Source of the DNA: Syntrophales bacterium
GTDB lineage: Bacteria > Desulfobacterota > Syntrophia > Syntrophales > UBA2192
Direction: 5' to 3'
Assembly: GCA_025454095.1 (NCBI GenBank)
Contig: JALOPC010000174.1
Location: forward strand, 1-9,524
DNA length: 9,524 bases
Position 1 is the first letter of the stretch. Every line of letters begins with the position of its first letter. Position numbers and translations under genes: made by a program. The notes beneath the pieces are model-generated. The model was not told the DNA's origin and made no database searches. It saw only the letters and a program-made list of their open reading frames with translations. This document shows positions 1 to 9,524 of the stretch, in pieces.

Positions 1-41
1 CGGCAAGCCCCGGTGCAGCCTGAATATGGACGTTTTTGCCC

Positions 42-70
42 TTGAATTCGAAAGGTCGATCACCTATATT
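42..70 (+). promoter_or_regulatory. Candidate sigma70 promoter for nadA
   Basis: TTGAAT at 42-47 (four of six matches to TTGACA) and TATATT at 65-70 (five of six matches to TATAAT) are separated by exactly 17 bases. They lie in a stretch clearly richer in A and T than the rest of the window. Transcription would begin near position 77, giving a leader of about 70 bases before the nadA start. This is seen by motif matching only; no regulator site was recognised. Confidence 0.5.
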
Positions 71-89
71 ACCCTTGAAATTTACTGAA

Positions 90-109
90 AAATCCCCCGC
101 TTTCCCCCC
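90..109 (+). repeat. Half copy of the C-rich palindromic repeat (left arm only)
   Basis: AAATCCCCC (90-98), a five-base spacer GCTTT, then CCCCCC (104-109). This matches the left half of the full palindrome at 4681-4728, with the same 9+5 base layout. The matching G-rich right half is absent, since the sequence continues GAAGAAACAC. It sits between the promoter candidate and the nadA ribosome binding site. It cannot form the hairpin of the complete copy. Confidence 0.55.
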
Positions 110-145
110 TGAAGAAACACTGCGTCCGGAGGGTGGATCGACGGG

Positions 146-1075
146 ATGTCCGTATCAGGAGAGCAAGTGGAACATGCTGATTTAAAAGAGAAAATTAAAG
201 CGACGCTGAAAGAGAAAAACGGCATCCTGCTGGCCCACTACTATCAGCGCGACGAGGTGCAGGAGATCGCCGACTTCACGGGGGACTCCCTCGGCCTGAG
301 CTTCGAGGCCGCCAGGACGAAAGCCGACGTCATTGTCTTTGCCGGCGTGCATTTCATGGCCGAGAGCGCCTCGATCCTCTCGCCGGAGAAGACCGTGCTG
401 CTGCCTCGCTTCGACGCCGGCTGCGCCCTGGCCGACACGATCACCGTGGAGGCCCTCGAAAAAGAGAAGAAGAAATACCCCGGCGCGGCCGTGGTGACCT
501 ACATCAACTCCTCGGCGGCCATCAAGGCGGCAAGCGACATCTGCTGCACCTCGGCCAACGCGGTGCGCGTCGTGCAGTCGCTGGCGGAAAAGAGGGTGCT
601 CATGATCCCCGACGGCAACCTCGCCCGCTACGCGGCGAAGTTCACCGACAAGGAGATCATCCCCTGGGGCGGGGCATGCCCCGTTCACCAGGACCTGACG
701 CCCGCAGAAGTGCTGGCCGTCAAAGCCCGGCACCCGGGCGCGAAATTCGCCGCCCACCCCGAGTGCCGCGAAGAAGTGCTGAAGCTGGCCGACTTCGTGG
801 GGAGCACCTCGGGGATCATCGAATACGCGGGAAAAATCGGGGACACCACGCTGATCTTCGGCACGGAACTGGGTATCCTCTACCAGCTGCGGACGCGATA
901 CCCTGCAAAGACCTTCATCCCCGCCTCGGAGAAGATGGTCTGCGAGACCATGAAGCTCACCACCCTCGGAGACATCCTGAAGGCCCTCACGGACATGGCG
1001 CCCGCGGTGAAGGTGCCGGCGGCGATCCGGGTGCCGGCGAAGAGGTGTCTCGATCGCATGCTGGCGGTCGGGTGA
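146..1075 (+). CDS. nadA: Quinolinate synthase NadA
   Basis: A 309-residue [4Fe-4S] enzyme that condenses iminoaspartate (from NadB) with dihydroxyacetone phosphate to give quinolinate, in cytoplasmic de novo NAD synthesis. Family marks seen: LLAHYYQ near residue 28, ADFTGDSL at 42-49, GVHFMAE at 67-73, CTSANAV at 134-140, HPEC at 204-207 and VGSTSGI at 218-224. The three expected cluster ligands fit Cys93 (DAGCALAD), Cys178 (ACPVHQ) and Cys266 (VCETMK). The length is normal for the compact NadA form, and the C-terminus is complete (ends at the TGA at 1073-1075). The ATG at 146 was chosen because GGAGGG lies at 128-133; an in-frame GTG at 167 has an AGGAGAG too close to use. No nadB or nadC is in the window. 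The following gene is 139 bases away, so nadA may be its own unit, driven by the promoter at 42-70. Confidence 0.96.
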   Translation: MSVSGEQVEHADLKEKIKATLKEKNGILLAHYYQRDEVQEIADFTGDSLGLSFEAARTKADVIVFAGVHFMAESASILSPEKTVLLPRFDAGCALADTITVEALEKEKKKYPGAAVVTYINSSAAIKAASDICCTSANAVRVVQSLAEKRVLMIPDGNLARYAAKFTDKEIIPWGGACPVHQDLTPAEVLAVKARHPGAKFAAHPECREEVLKLADFVGSTSGIIEYAGKIGDTTLIFGTELGILYQLRTRYPAKTFIPASEKMVCETMKLTTLGDILKALTDMAPAVKVPAAIRVPAKRCLDRMLAVG

Positions 1076-1077
1076 GG

Positions 1078-1176
1078 ATGTCGGGTGCCTTGCAGCTGGA
1101 CCTTTTTGAACAGCCTTTCAGATATAGGCGACAGGCTACAGACATTAGAAAGAAATCCCCCTGCATCCCCCTTTGA
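1078..1176 (+). other. Possible 32-codon small ORF after nadA (doubtful)
   Basis: An ATG two bases after the nadA stop (TGAGGATG arrangement, with GGTGAGG just upstream) opens 32 codons, beginning MSGALQLDLFEQPF and ending in the C-rich repeat. The first half looks protein-like and is well placed for translational coupling, but the last third is simply a translation of the repeat. It may be the stub of a gene cut off by the repeat, or chance. No family was recognised. Confidence 0.15.
1127..1147. repeat. Short heptamer repeat
   Basis: GGCGACA (1127-1133) is followed by GGCTACA (1134-1140) and a weaker third unit, GACATTA. It lies just left of the palindrome copy at 1153-1183. Two clear units are little evidence on their own, but a similar pairing of tandem repeat with palindrome occurs at 4681-4779. 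Confidence 0.3.
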
Positions 1177-1202
1177 AAGGGGGACTTCCTTTATCAGGGG
1201 AA
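1153..1202. repeat. C-rich palindromic repeat, copy 2 (inner stem intact)
   Basis: AAATCCCCC (1153-1161), a five-base spacer, then CCCCCTTT (1167-1174), one G, and AAAGGGGG (1176-1183). The inner arms form a perfect 8-base inverted repeat. The outer right arm is degraded: AGGGGAAG at 1196-1203 is all that remains of the GGGGGATTT seen in the full copy. The hairpin could slow transcription between nadA and mfd, but it is followed by ACTTCCTTT rather than a run of T, so it is not a classical intrinsic terminator. Confidence 0.7.
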
Positions 1203-1216
1203 GTTGAACGAGTTTG
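1196..1216 (+). promoter_or_regulatory. mfd ribosome binding site and TTG start, SD supplied by the repeat
   Basis: AGGGGAAG at 1196-1203 lies about 10 bases before TTG at 1214. The mfd frame has a stop at 1205-1207, so the start must lie downstream of it, and TTG 1214 is the first start codon; GTG 1226 is the only close alternative. The G-rich Shine-Dalgarno-like sequence coincides with the degraded right arm of the palindrome. Confidence 0.45.
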
Positions 1217-4200
1217 AATCAACGAGTGAACGCGGAACTGCACAAGCTCCTCCAGGCAGACCCCGGGCTCCGGGCTGCGCTCGAGCGCATCGGGCGCGGG
1301 GACGAAGCGAGGGTCACGGGCCTGAAGGGATCCTCCAAAGGCCTTTTCATCGCGGCCCTCCACGCGCTGAGCGCGCGTGCGACGGCCGTGCTGTGCGCCG
1401 GCCTCGACGAGGCACGCTCGCTCGCGCAGGATGCGGCCTTCTTCGCCGGCGGCGATGCCGTCCTGCTCATGCCCCCCTGGGACCTCATGCTCCCCGACAC
1501 CCTCTCGCCGCAGAAGGACGTGGAGCGCGAGCGCATCCGCGTCCTCTCCACGCTGATCGCAAAGACACCCGCCATCGTCATCATCCCCCGCGCAGCGCTG
1601 CTGCAGAGAGTCGTGCCGCGGGACGCCGTGACGGGCTTCATGTCCACGGTTTCCATCGGGGACACGCTCGACCGGGATCTCTTCGCCTCGAAGCTCTCCG
1701 AAGGGGGGTACCGCCGGGTGCCGCTCGTCGAGGAAGGGGGCGATTTCAGCGTCCGGGGCAACGTGATCGACCTCTACCCGCCCACGGCGCCTGGGCCTTA
1801 CCGGCTGCTGCTGGCGGGCGACGAGATCGAGTCGATCCGCGAAATGGACCCCGCCTCCCAGCGCTCGCGGAAGGAGCTTGCCGAGTTCACCCTCGCGCCG
1901 GCCCGGGAACTCATCCTCTCCGAGGAACTCCGGAAGAAAGCCCTGCGCAATCTGCGCATCCGTGCGGGCGAGCTGGGCCTTCCCGTCCGGGCGGTGGACC
2001 GCCTGGCCGAGATGATCGCAAACGGCCTGGCCTCGTCCCTCAACCCGCAGTTCTACCCCCTCTTCTACAGGGACGAAGCGGGGGCGGGGGGTCTCGAGGC
2101 CCTCACGGACTATCTCCCCGCCGACGGCCTCGTCGTCGTCGACGACCCCCTGGCCGCGGCACGGGCCGACGAGAAGGCGCGCAACGACATCGCCCGCCTC
2201 TTCATCCGGGCGAAGGACGAGGAAAAGTTCCACCTCGACGAGAACCTCCTGTTCCTCCCCGAGGGTGACGTCCTGCGCGCCGCCGGGCGAAGCCCACAGG
2301 TCGTCCTCGAGGACATCGAGGTCGGCGCGGCGGACGACGGCGGGGCGGTCCGCATCCGCGTCGAGACCGACCTGGGACTGCGGCCGAAGGAACCCGCCCT
2401 CATCCAGCGCGAGGAGAGCCTGCTGGCGCCCGTGGCCGAGCGGATCCGGGGCTGGACCGGCGAAGGCTTTCTCGTCTGCTACCTCTGCGCCGGCGAGGAG
2501 GAGCGGCTGCGGATGAGCCACCTCCTCGAGGACTACTCGCTGCCCATGGTGCACTCGGAGGAGCCCTTCTTCCGGGAACTCCTCGGGCCGAGGGGCACAC
2601 CGGGGCGCCTCGTCCTGTGCGAGGGGAAGATCGCCGGGGGCTTTGCCCTGCCGGGGCTGCGGCTGGTCGTCGTGGGCGAGGAGGAGATCTTCGGAAAGAA
2701 GGCGCGCAGGCGCCGTCCGGCCCGGTCCCGCGAGGGCTACTTCCTGCAGTCCTTCGGCGAGCTCAACGAGGGCGATTTCGTCGTCCACACCGACCACGGC
2801 ATCGGCGTCTACCGGGGCCTCAAGCGGCTCTCGGTGGGAGCGATCGAGAACGACTTCCTGCTCATGGAATACCTGGCGGGCGACCGGCTCTACATCCCCG
2901 TCCACCGCCTCGACCAGATCCAGCGCTACATCGGGCCCGACGGGCACGAGCCCCGCATCGACAAGCTGGGGGGCACGGCCTGGGAGACGGCCAAGCGGCG
3001 CGTCAAGAAAGCCGTCGAGGAGATCGCCGAGGACCTGGTGGCCCTCTACGCCGCCCGCGACACGATGAAGGGGCATCCCTTCTCCGCCGTCGACCGCTAC
3101 TACGAGGAATTCGCTTCGTCCTTCGAGTACGAGGAGACCCCCGACCAGGCCCGGGCCATCGAGGACGTCAACCTCGACATGGACGGCGAGAAGCCCATGG
3201 ACCGGCTCATCTGCGGCGACGCGGGCTTCGGGAAGACCGAGGTGGCCATCCGGGCCGCCTTCCGGGCCGCCATGGACGGCAAGCAGACGGCGGTGCTCGT
3301 GCCCACGACAATTCTCGCCGAGCAGCACTACCTGACCTTCCGGACACGGCTGGCGAAGTACCCCGTCCGGCTCGAGACCCTCAACCGATTCAAGACGCGC
3401 GAGCAGCAGAAGCTGGTGCTCGAGAAAATCGCGAAGGGCACGGTCGACATCGTCGTCGGCACCCACCGCCTGCTGCAGAAGGACGTGATCTTCAAGGACC
3501 TCGGGCTCGTCGTGATCGACGAGGAGCAGCGCTTCGGCGTCACGCACAAGGAAAAGCTCAAGAAGCTGCGCACGCTCGTCGACGTCCTCACGCTGACGGC
3601 CACCCCCATCCCGCGTACGCTCCAGCTCTCCCTCGTGGGGATCCGGGACCTCTCCATCATCCACACGCCCCCCGAGGGCAGGCTCTCCATCAAGACCTGG
3701 GTGCTCGAGTTCGACGACGAGGTGATCCGCAAGGCCATCCTCGAGGAGACGGCCCGCGGGGGCCAGGTGTTCTTCATCCACGACCGGGTGAACTCGATCC
3801 ACCACATGGCGCGGCGCGTCCGGCAGGCCGTCCCCGAGGCGAAGATCGGCGTCGCCCACGGCCAGATGCCCTCCCGGGAGCTGGAAGATGTCATGGTAAA
3901 ATTCCTTCGCAAAGAGTATGATGTCCTGCTATGTACGACGATCATTGGATCGGGCATTGACATCCCCGCGGCCAACACGATCATCGTCGACCGCGCGGAC
4001 CGCTTCGGCCTGGCGCAGCTCTACCAGATCCGGGGACGGGTGGGGCGCTCGAAGGAAGAGGCCCGGGCCTACCTGCTGATCCCGCCCGGGGCGATGCTGT
4101 CGCCGGATGCGCAGAAGAGGCTCACGGTAATCAAGGAATTCACCGAGCCCGGCTCGGGGTTCCGGATCGCCTCGCACGACCTGGAGATCCGCGGGGCCGG

Positions 4201-4663
4201 CAACCTCGTGGGCATGGCCCAGTCGGGGCACATCTCGGCCGTGGGCTACGAGATGTACACGCAGCTCATGGAGCGCGCCGTCCGGGAGCTGCGGGGCGAC
4301 AAGATGCCCGTGGCGGAGATCAAGCCGGAGATCCACCTGGGGTTGGCGGCCTTCGTGCCCGACAGCTACGTGCCCGACACGCACCGCCGGCTCGTGACGT
4401 ACAAGAAACTCTCCATGGCGGCCTCGGACGAGGAGCTGGCGGAGATGCGGGACGAGATGCTGGACTGCTACGGGCCGCTGCCGCGGGAGGTCCATCGACC
4501 CGCTGAGGCTCATCGTGCTGGCCCGGAAGAAGTGGAAGGGCATGCGATTCACGCCCGACCACCGGCTCTACGTGCCCATGCCCGACCTGCCCGAAGAGCG
4601 GGTCATCGAGGCGGCCAAGGGGCTGCTCGGGGAGCTCGCGGCACAGTGACCGGTGGCCAGTGA
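1214..4663 (+). CDS. mfd: Transcription-repair coupling factor Mfd, C-terminal domain frameshifted
   Basis: An ATP-dependent translocase that removes RNA polymerase stalled at DNA lesions and recruits UvrA, acting in the cytoplasm. Seen in order: a UvrB-like N-terminal module (residues 1 to about 340; GDFSVRGNVID at 176-186, the UvrB-type UvrA-binding region); an RNA polymerase-interacting, CarD-like domain from about 520 (GDFVVHTDHGIGVYRG); then a RecG-type helicase core with Walker A GDAGFGKT at 668-675, DEEQ at 769-772, TATPIPRT at 795-802 and motif VI QIRGRVGR at 938-945. From about residue 1045 comes the D7/TRCF domain. It is intact until GPLPREV near 4490. After that the frame gives an Arg/Ala/His-rich tail with no family resemblance, ending at 4663, while the genuine C-terminus continues in another frame (4491-4649). 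Motif V reads TTIIGSGIDIP, with Gly912 where Glu is usual. The start is TTG 1214. The gene may be damaged in the genome or in the assembly. Confidence 0.93.
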   Translation: MNQRVNAELHKLLQADPGLRAALERIGRGDEARVTGLKGSSKGLFIAALHALSARATAVLCAGLDEARSLAQDAAFFAGGDAVLLMPPWDLMLPDTLSPQKDVERERIRVLSTLIAKTPAIVIIPRAALLQRVVPRDAVTGFMSTVSIGDTLDRDLFASKLSEGGYRRVPLVEEGGDFSVRGNVIDLYPPTAPGPYRLLLAGDEIESIREMDPASQRSRKELAEFTLAPARELILSEELRKKALRNLRIRAGELGLPVRAVDRLAEMIANGLASSLNPQFYPLFYRDEAGAGGLEALTDYLPADGLVVVDDPLAAARADEKARNDIARLFIRAKDEEKFHLDENLLFLPEGDVLRAAGRSPQVVLEDIEVGAADDGGAVRIRVETDLGLRPKEPALIQREESLLAPVAERIRGWTGEGFLVCYLCAGEEERLRMSHLLEDYSLPMVHSEEPFFRELLGPRGTPGRLVLCEGKIAGGFALPGLRLVVVGEEEIFGKKARRRRPARSREGYFLQSFGELNEGDFVVHTDHGIGVYRGLKRLSVGAIENDFLLMEYLAGDRLYIPVHRLDQIQRYIGPDGHEPRIDKLGGTAWETAKRRVKKAVEEIAEDLVALYAARDTMKGHPFSAVDRYYEEFASSFEYEETPDQARAIEDVNLDMDGEKPMDRLICGDAGFGKTEVAIRAAFRAAMDGKQTAVLVPTTILAEQHYLTFRTRLAKYPVRLETLNRFKTREQQKLVLEKIAKGTVDIVVGTHRLLQKDVIFKDLGLVVIDEEQRFGVTHKEKLKKLRTLVDVLTLTATPIPRTLQLSLVGIRDLSIIHTPPEGRLSIKTWVLEFDDEVIRKAILEETARGGQVFFIHDRVNSIHHMARRVRQAVPEAKIGVAHGQMPSRELEDVMVKFLRKEYDVLLCTTIIGSGIDIPAANTIIVDRADRFGLAQLYQIRGRVGRSKEEARAYLLIPPGAMLSPDAQKRLTVIKEFTEPGSGFRIASHDLEIRGAGNLVGMAQSGHISAVGYEMYTQLMERAVRELRGDKMPVAEIKPEIHLGLAAFVPDSYVPDTHRRLVTYKKLSMAASDEELAEMRDEMLDCYGPLPREVHRPAEAHRAGPEEVEGHAIHARPPALRAHARPARRAGHRGGQGAARGARGTVTGGQ
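4491..4649 (+). pseudogene. mfd: Out-of-frame remnant of the Mfd C-terminus
   Basis: Read from TCC at 4491, this frame gives 52 residues beginning SIDPLRLIVLARKKW, then RFTPDHRLYVPMP, and ending in TGA at 4647-4649. RFTPDHRL is a typical ending block of the Mfd D7 domain. It is one base ahead of the main mfd frame, so it is not translated as part of that protein. In relatives (from memory) some 35-40 residues separate the PLPREV block from this tail. That indicates a loss of about 110 bases rather than a one-base error. Confidence 0.7.
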
Positions 4664-4670
4664 CCCGTGG
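4644..4670. repeat. 14-base-period tandem duplication over the mfd stop
   Basis: CAGTGACCGGTGG (4644-4656) is repeated as CAGTGACCCGTGG (4658-4670), with 12 of 13 bases identical and one base between. The first copy holds the natural mfd stop TGA (4647-4649), and the second holds the TGA (4661-4663) that ends the frameshifted mfd frame. Confidence 0.7.
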
Positions 4671-4680
4671 AAGAGCAGGA

Positions 4681-4728
4681 AAATCCCCCTCTTTCCCCCT
4701 TTTCCAAAGGGGGATGAAAGGGGGATTT
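4681..4728. repeat. Complete C-rich palindromic repeat, copy 3
   Basis: Outer arms AAATCCCCC (4681-4689) and GGGGGATTT (4720-4728) are perfect inverted repeats. Inner arms CCCCCTTT (4695-4702) and AAAGGGGG (4706-4713) are also perfect, with a three-base centre. The two stems are separated by imperfectly paired spacers of five and six bases. As RNA it would form a long two-tier hairpin between mfd and the rotamase genes. Its layout matches the copies at 90 and 1153, so it is a dispersed intergenic element rather than a gene-specific structure. It may still act as a weak processing or termination signal. Confidence 0.85.
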
Positions 4729-4779
4729 GACAAAATAGACGAAATAGACCAAACGAACCAGACAGACGAGATGGACGCT
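4726..4779. repeat. Degenerate 9-base tandem repeat (about 5-6 units)
   Basis: Units at 4726 (TTTGACAAA), 4735 (ATAGACGAA), 4744 (ATAGACCAA), 4753 (ACGAACCAG), 4762 (ACAGACGAG) and 4771 (ATGGACGCT) share an AC or GAC core and an A-rich frame. The array directly abuts the palindrome and overlaps its last three bases. It contains a perfect TTGACA (4727-4732), but no -10 element lies at a usual distance. If translated in the frame of the following gene it gives an Asp/Ile/Gln/Thr-rich stretch that is not part of the rotamase family. Confidence 0.6.
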
Positions 4780-4790
4780 TTTCATATCGC

Positions 4791-4806
4791 GGGGGGAACG
4801 TACATG
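4791..4806 (+). promoter_or_regulatory. Ribosome binding site fixing the rotamase start
   Basis: GGGGGGAA at 4791-4798 stands 5 bases before ATG 4804. The same frame is open back to a GTG at 4660, but that extension translates only the palindrome and nonamer repeat. The in-frame ATG 4771 has just a weak purine run before it. ATG 4804 also places a hydrophobic export segment near the N-terminus. Confidence 0.6.
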
Positions 4807-5856
4807 GAGGATCGCGAAGGGGAGTCGCACACACCCAATCGGCGCACGGCAACGGGTTGGGCCCTGGCGGGGCTGGCAGCGGCGTGCCTGGCCGCGGGCA
4901 TCGGGTGCTCTTCCTTCAAGACGCCGTCTGAAGATGCCATCGCCACGGTCAACGGCGTCGAAATCCAGGTGAAGGACTTCACCGTGAAGTTGAGGAACGC
5001 CCTGAATCTCGCGGGGACGCCGGCCGCCCTGCAGGAAAGCAGCCTCGAGGCCCTCAAGCGCGAAGCCCTCGACGAGCTGATCGAGGAGAAGCTCATGCTG
5101 ATCCGGGCCGAGAGGCTCCGGCTCAAGGTGACGGACGAGGAACTCAAGAAGCGCGTCGAAGAGATCAAGAAGGACTACCCGGGCGAGAACTTCGCCCAGG
5201 TCTTCGGCGGGGAGAAGGTGGACTACAAGATCTGGAGCGAGGAGCTGCGGAAGCGGCTGCTGCTGGAGAAGCTCATCGACCAGGAAGTGAACGCAAAGAT
5301 CACCGTGACCGACGAGGAGGCCCAGGAGGCCTATCAGGCCAATCGGAGCAAGTACTACGCCGAGGAATCGGTACACGTCTCGCAGATCGTGGTCCCGACC
5401 AAGGAGAAGGCCGACGCCGTTCTGCGGCGCATCCAGGCCGGGGAGGATTTCGGCAAGATCGCCCAGGAGGTTTCCACGGGGCCCGAGTCGGCCAAGGGCG
5501 GCGACCTCGGCGTCTTCACCCGCGGCGTCATGCCGGAGGCCTTCGACCGGGTCGTTTTCTCACTGCCCGAGGGCAGGACCAGCAAGGTCGTCAAGAGCCC
5601 TTACGGGTTCCACGTCTTCAAGGTCCTGAAGCGTGACAAGGGGCGCTGGATCGAGTTTGCCGACGTGAAGGACAAGATCAGGCTGGACCTCATGAAGGTC
5701 AAGGAAGAAAAGGAATTCCGCAAGTGGCTCGACCAGCTCAAATCGGAGGCGAAAATCCGCATCGACGAGGAGCGCCTCCGGCAGGTCAAAATCGAGGAGC
5801 CGCGACCCGCGGAGACCGGGCCGGAGGGAACACGGCCGGCTCCCGGCAAGGGATGA
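4804..5856 (+). CDS. PpiC/parvulin-type peptidyl-prolyl isomerase, probable lipoprotein
   Basis: A 350-residue protein expected to help fold exported proteins beyond the inner membrane by cis-trans isomerisation at proline. Seen: an N-terminal basic region, then a hydrophobic segment at about residues 18-34 ending AAGIGC with Cys35. This is an imperfect lipobox, so it may be membrane-anchored. A SurA_N-like helical region follows (about 44-170; AIATVNGVEI, then an ELIEEKLML helix), with a parvulin domain at about 188-278 (HVSQIVV; KGGDLGVF near 231-238; PYGFHVFKV). A charged C-terminal tail ends in a Pro/Glu/Gly-rich stretch. It has one parvulin domain, against two in E. coli SurA. It lies 6 bases from the next gene, also a rotamase, so the two are surely co-transcribed and probably paralogous. 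SurA, PrsA or PpiD-like naming cannot be decided from sequence alone. Confidence 0.88.
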   Translation: MEDREGESHTPNRRTATGWALAGLAAACLAAGIGCSSFKTPSEDAIATVNGVEIQVKDFTVKLRNALNLAGTPAALQESSLEALKREALDELIEEKLMLIRAERLRLKVTDEELKKRVEEIKKDYPGENFAQVFGGEKVDYKIWSEELRKRLLLEKLIDQEVNAKITVTDEEAQEAYQANRSKYYAEESVHVSQIVVPTKEKADAVLRRIQAGEDFGKIAQEVSTGPESAKGGDLGVFTRGVMPEAFDRVVFSLPEGRTSKVVKSPYGFHVFKVLKRDKGRWIEFADVKDKIRLDLMKVKEEKEFRKWLDQLKSEAKIRIDEERLRQVKIEEPRPAETGPEGTRPAPGKG

Positions 5857-5862
5857 GGATGC

Positions 5863-9524
<3,662 letters not shown>

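Larger units (their letters stand above)
1..145. other. Leader / intergenic region upstream of nadA
   Basis: No supported gene lies here. A short open frame at the left edge, ending in TGA at 21-23, could be the last codons of an upstream gene, but nothing identifies it. Other frames stop at 43 and 86. The region holds the candidate promoter, a half copy of the C-rich repeat at 90-109, and a Shine-Dalgarno-like GGAGGG at 128-133, 12 bases before the nadA ATG. Confidence 0.5.

Noticed and set aside
1106..1128. Promoter for mfd (TTGAAC with TATAGG)
   Set aside because: The spacing is only 11 bases, too short for a sigma70 promoter.
1167..1190. Intrinsic terminator after nadA
   Set aside because: The inner hairpin is strong but is followed by ACTTCCTTT rather than a T run, and it matches a dispersed repeat family.
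1145..3859. A 904-codon open frame on the - strand antisense to mfd
   Set aside because: It mirrors the mfd coding frame in GC-rich DNA, has Asp/Glu/Gly/Leu-rich low-complexity translation with no recognisable domain, and mfd is certain on the + strand.
4727..4755. Promoter based on the perfect TTGACA at 4727
   Set aside because: No acceptable -10 sequence lies 15-19 bases downstream; the hexamer is part of the palindrome/nonamer junction.
4660..4803. N-terminal extension of the rotamase from GTG 4660
   Set aside because: The extra 48 codons translate only the palindrome and nonamer repeat and would bury the export signal; ATG 4804 has a good Shine-Dalgarno sequence.

Overview
This is a GC-rich bacterial chromosomal segment with all genes on the + strand. 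It reads as housekeeping DNA from a Desulfobacterota-like (delta-proteobacterial) organism. That assignment is an inference from the gene set (nadA, mfd, then two SurA/PpiC-type rotamases), strong G/C third-position codon bias and C-rich intergenic palindromes. No rRNA, tRNA, CRISPR array, transposase or phage gene was seen.

Layout: 1-145 is a more AT-rich leader with a good sigma70-type promoter candidate and a half copy of a C-rich repeat. 146-1075 is nadA (quinolinate synthase, NAD biosynthesis). 1076-1213 is a spacer with a second copy of the repeat. 1214-about 4650 is mfd (transcription-repair coupling factor), whose last domain is damaged: the frame breaks near 4490 and roughly 37 family-typical residues appear to be missing, with the authentic C-terminus continuing in another frame to 4649. 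4650-4803 is a spacer built from three repeat types: a 14-base-period duplication, a complete C-rich palindrome and a 9-base tandem repeat. 4804-5856 is a PpiC-type rotamase, probably a lipoprotein. From 5863 a SurA-like rotamase gene runs, without any stop, directly into UvrA and stays open to the window edge at 9524.

The most striking feature is that SurA-UvrA continuous frame. A Sec signal peptide, SurA N-domain and parvulin domain are joined at about 6817-6828 to an almost complete UvrA that lacks only its first few residues. A periplasmic chaperone fused to a cytoplasmic ATPase is topologically paradoxical. The join falls where the usual end of SurA and the usual start of UvrA look alike, so it may be a deletion at a short shared sequence, real or an assembly error. 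The mfd lesion, 2.3 kb upstream, has the same character. Both damaged genes are nucleotide-excision-repair genes, and each also carries an unusual residue in a conserved motif (Mfd motif V, UvrA first ABC signature).

Functionally, the cluster pairs envelope protein folding (two rotamases) with transcription-coupled repair: Mfd displaces stalled RNA polymerase and recruits UvrA. nadA probably belongs to a separate transcription unit.
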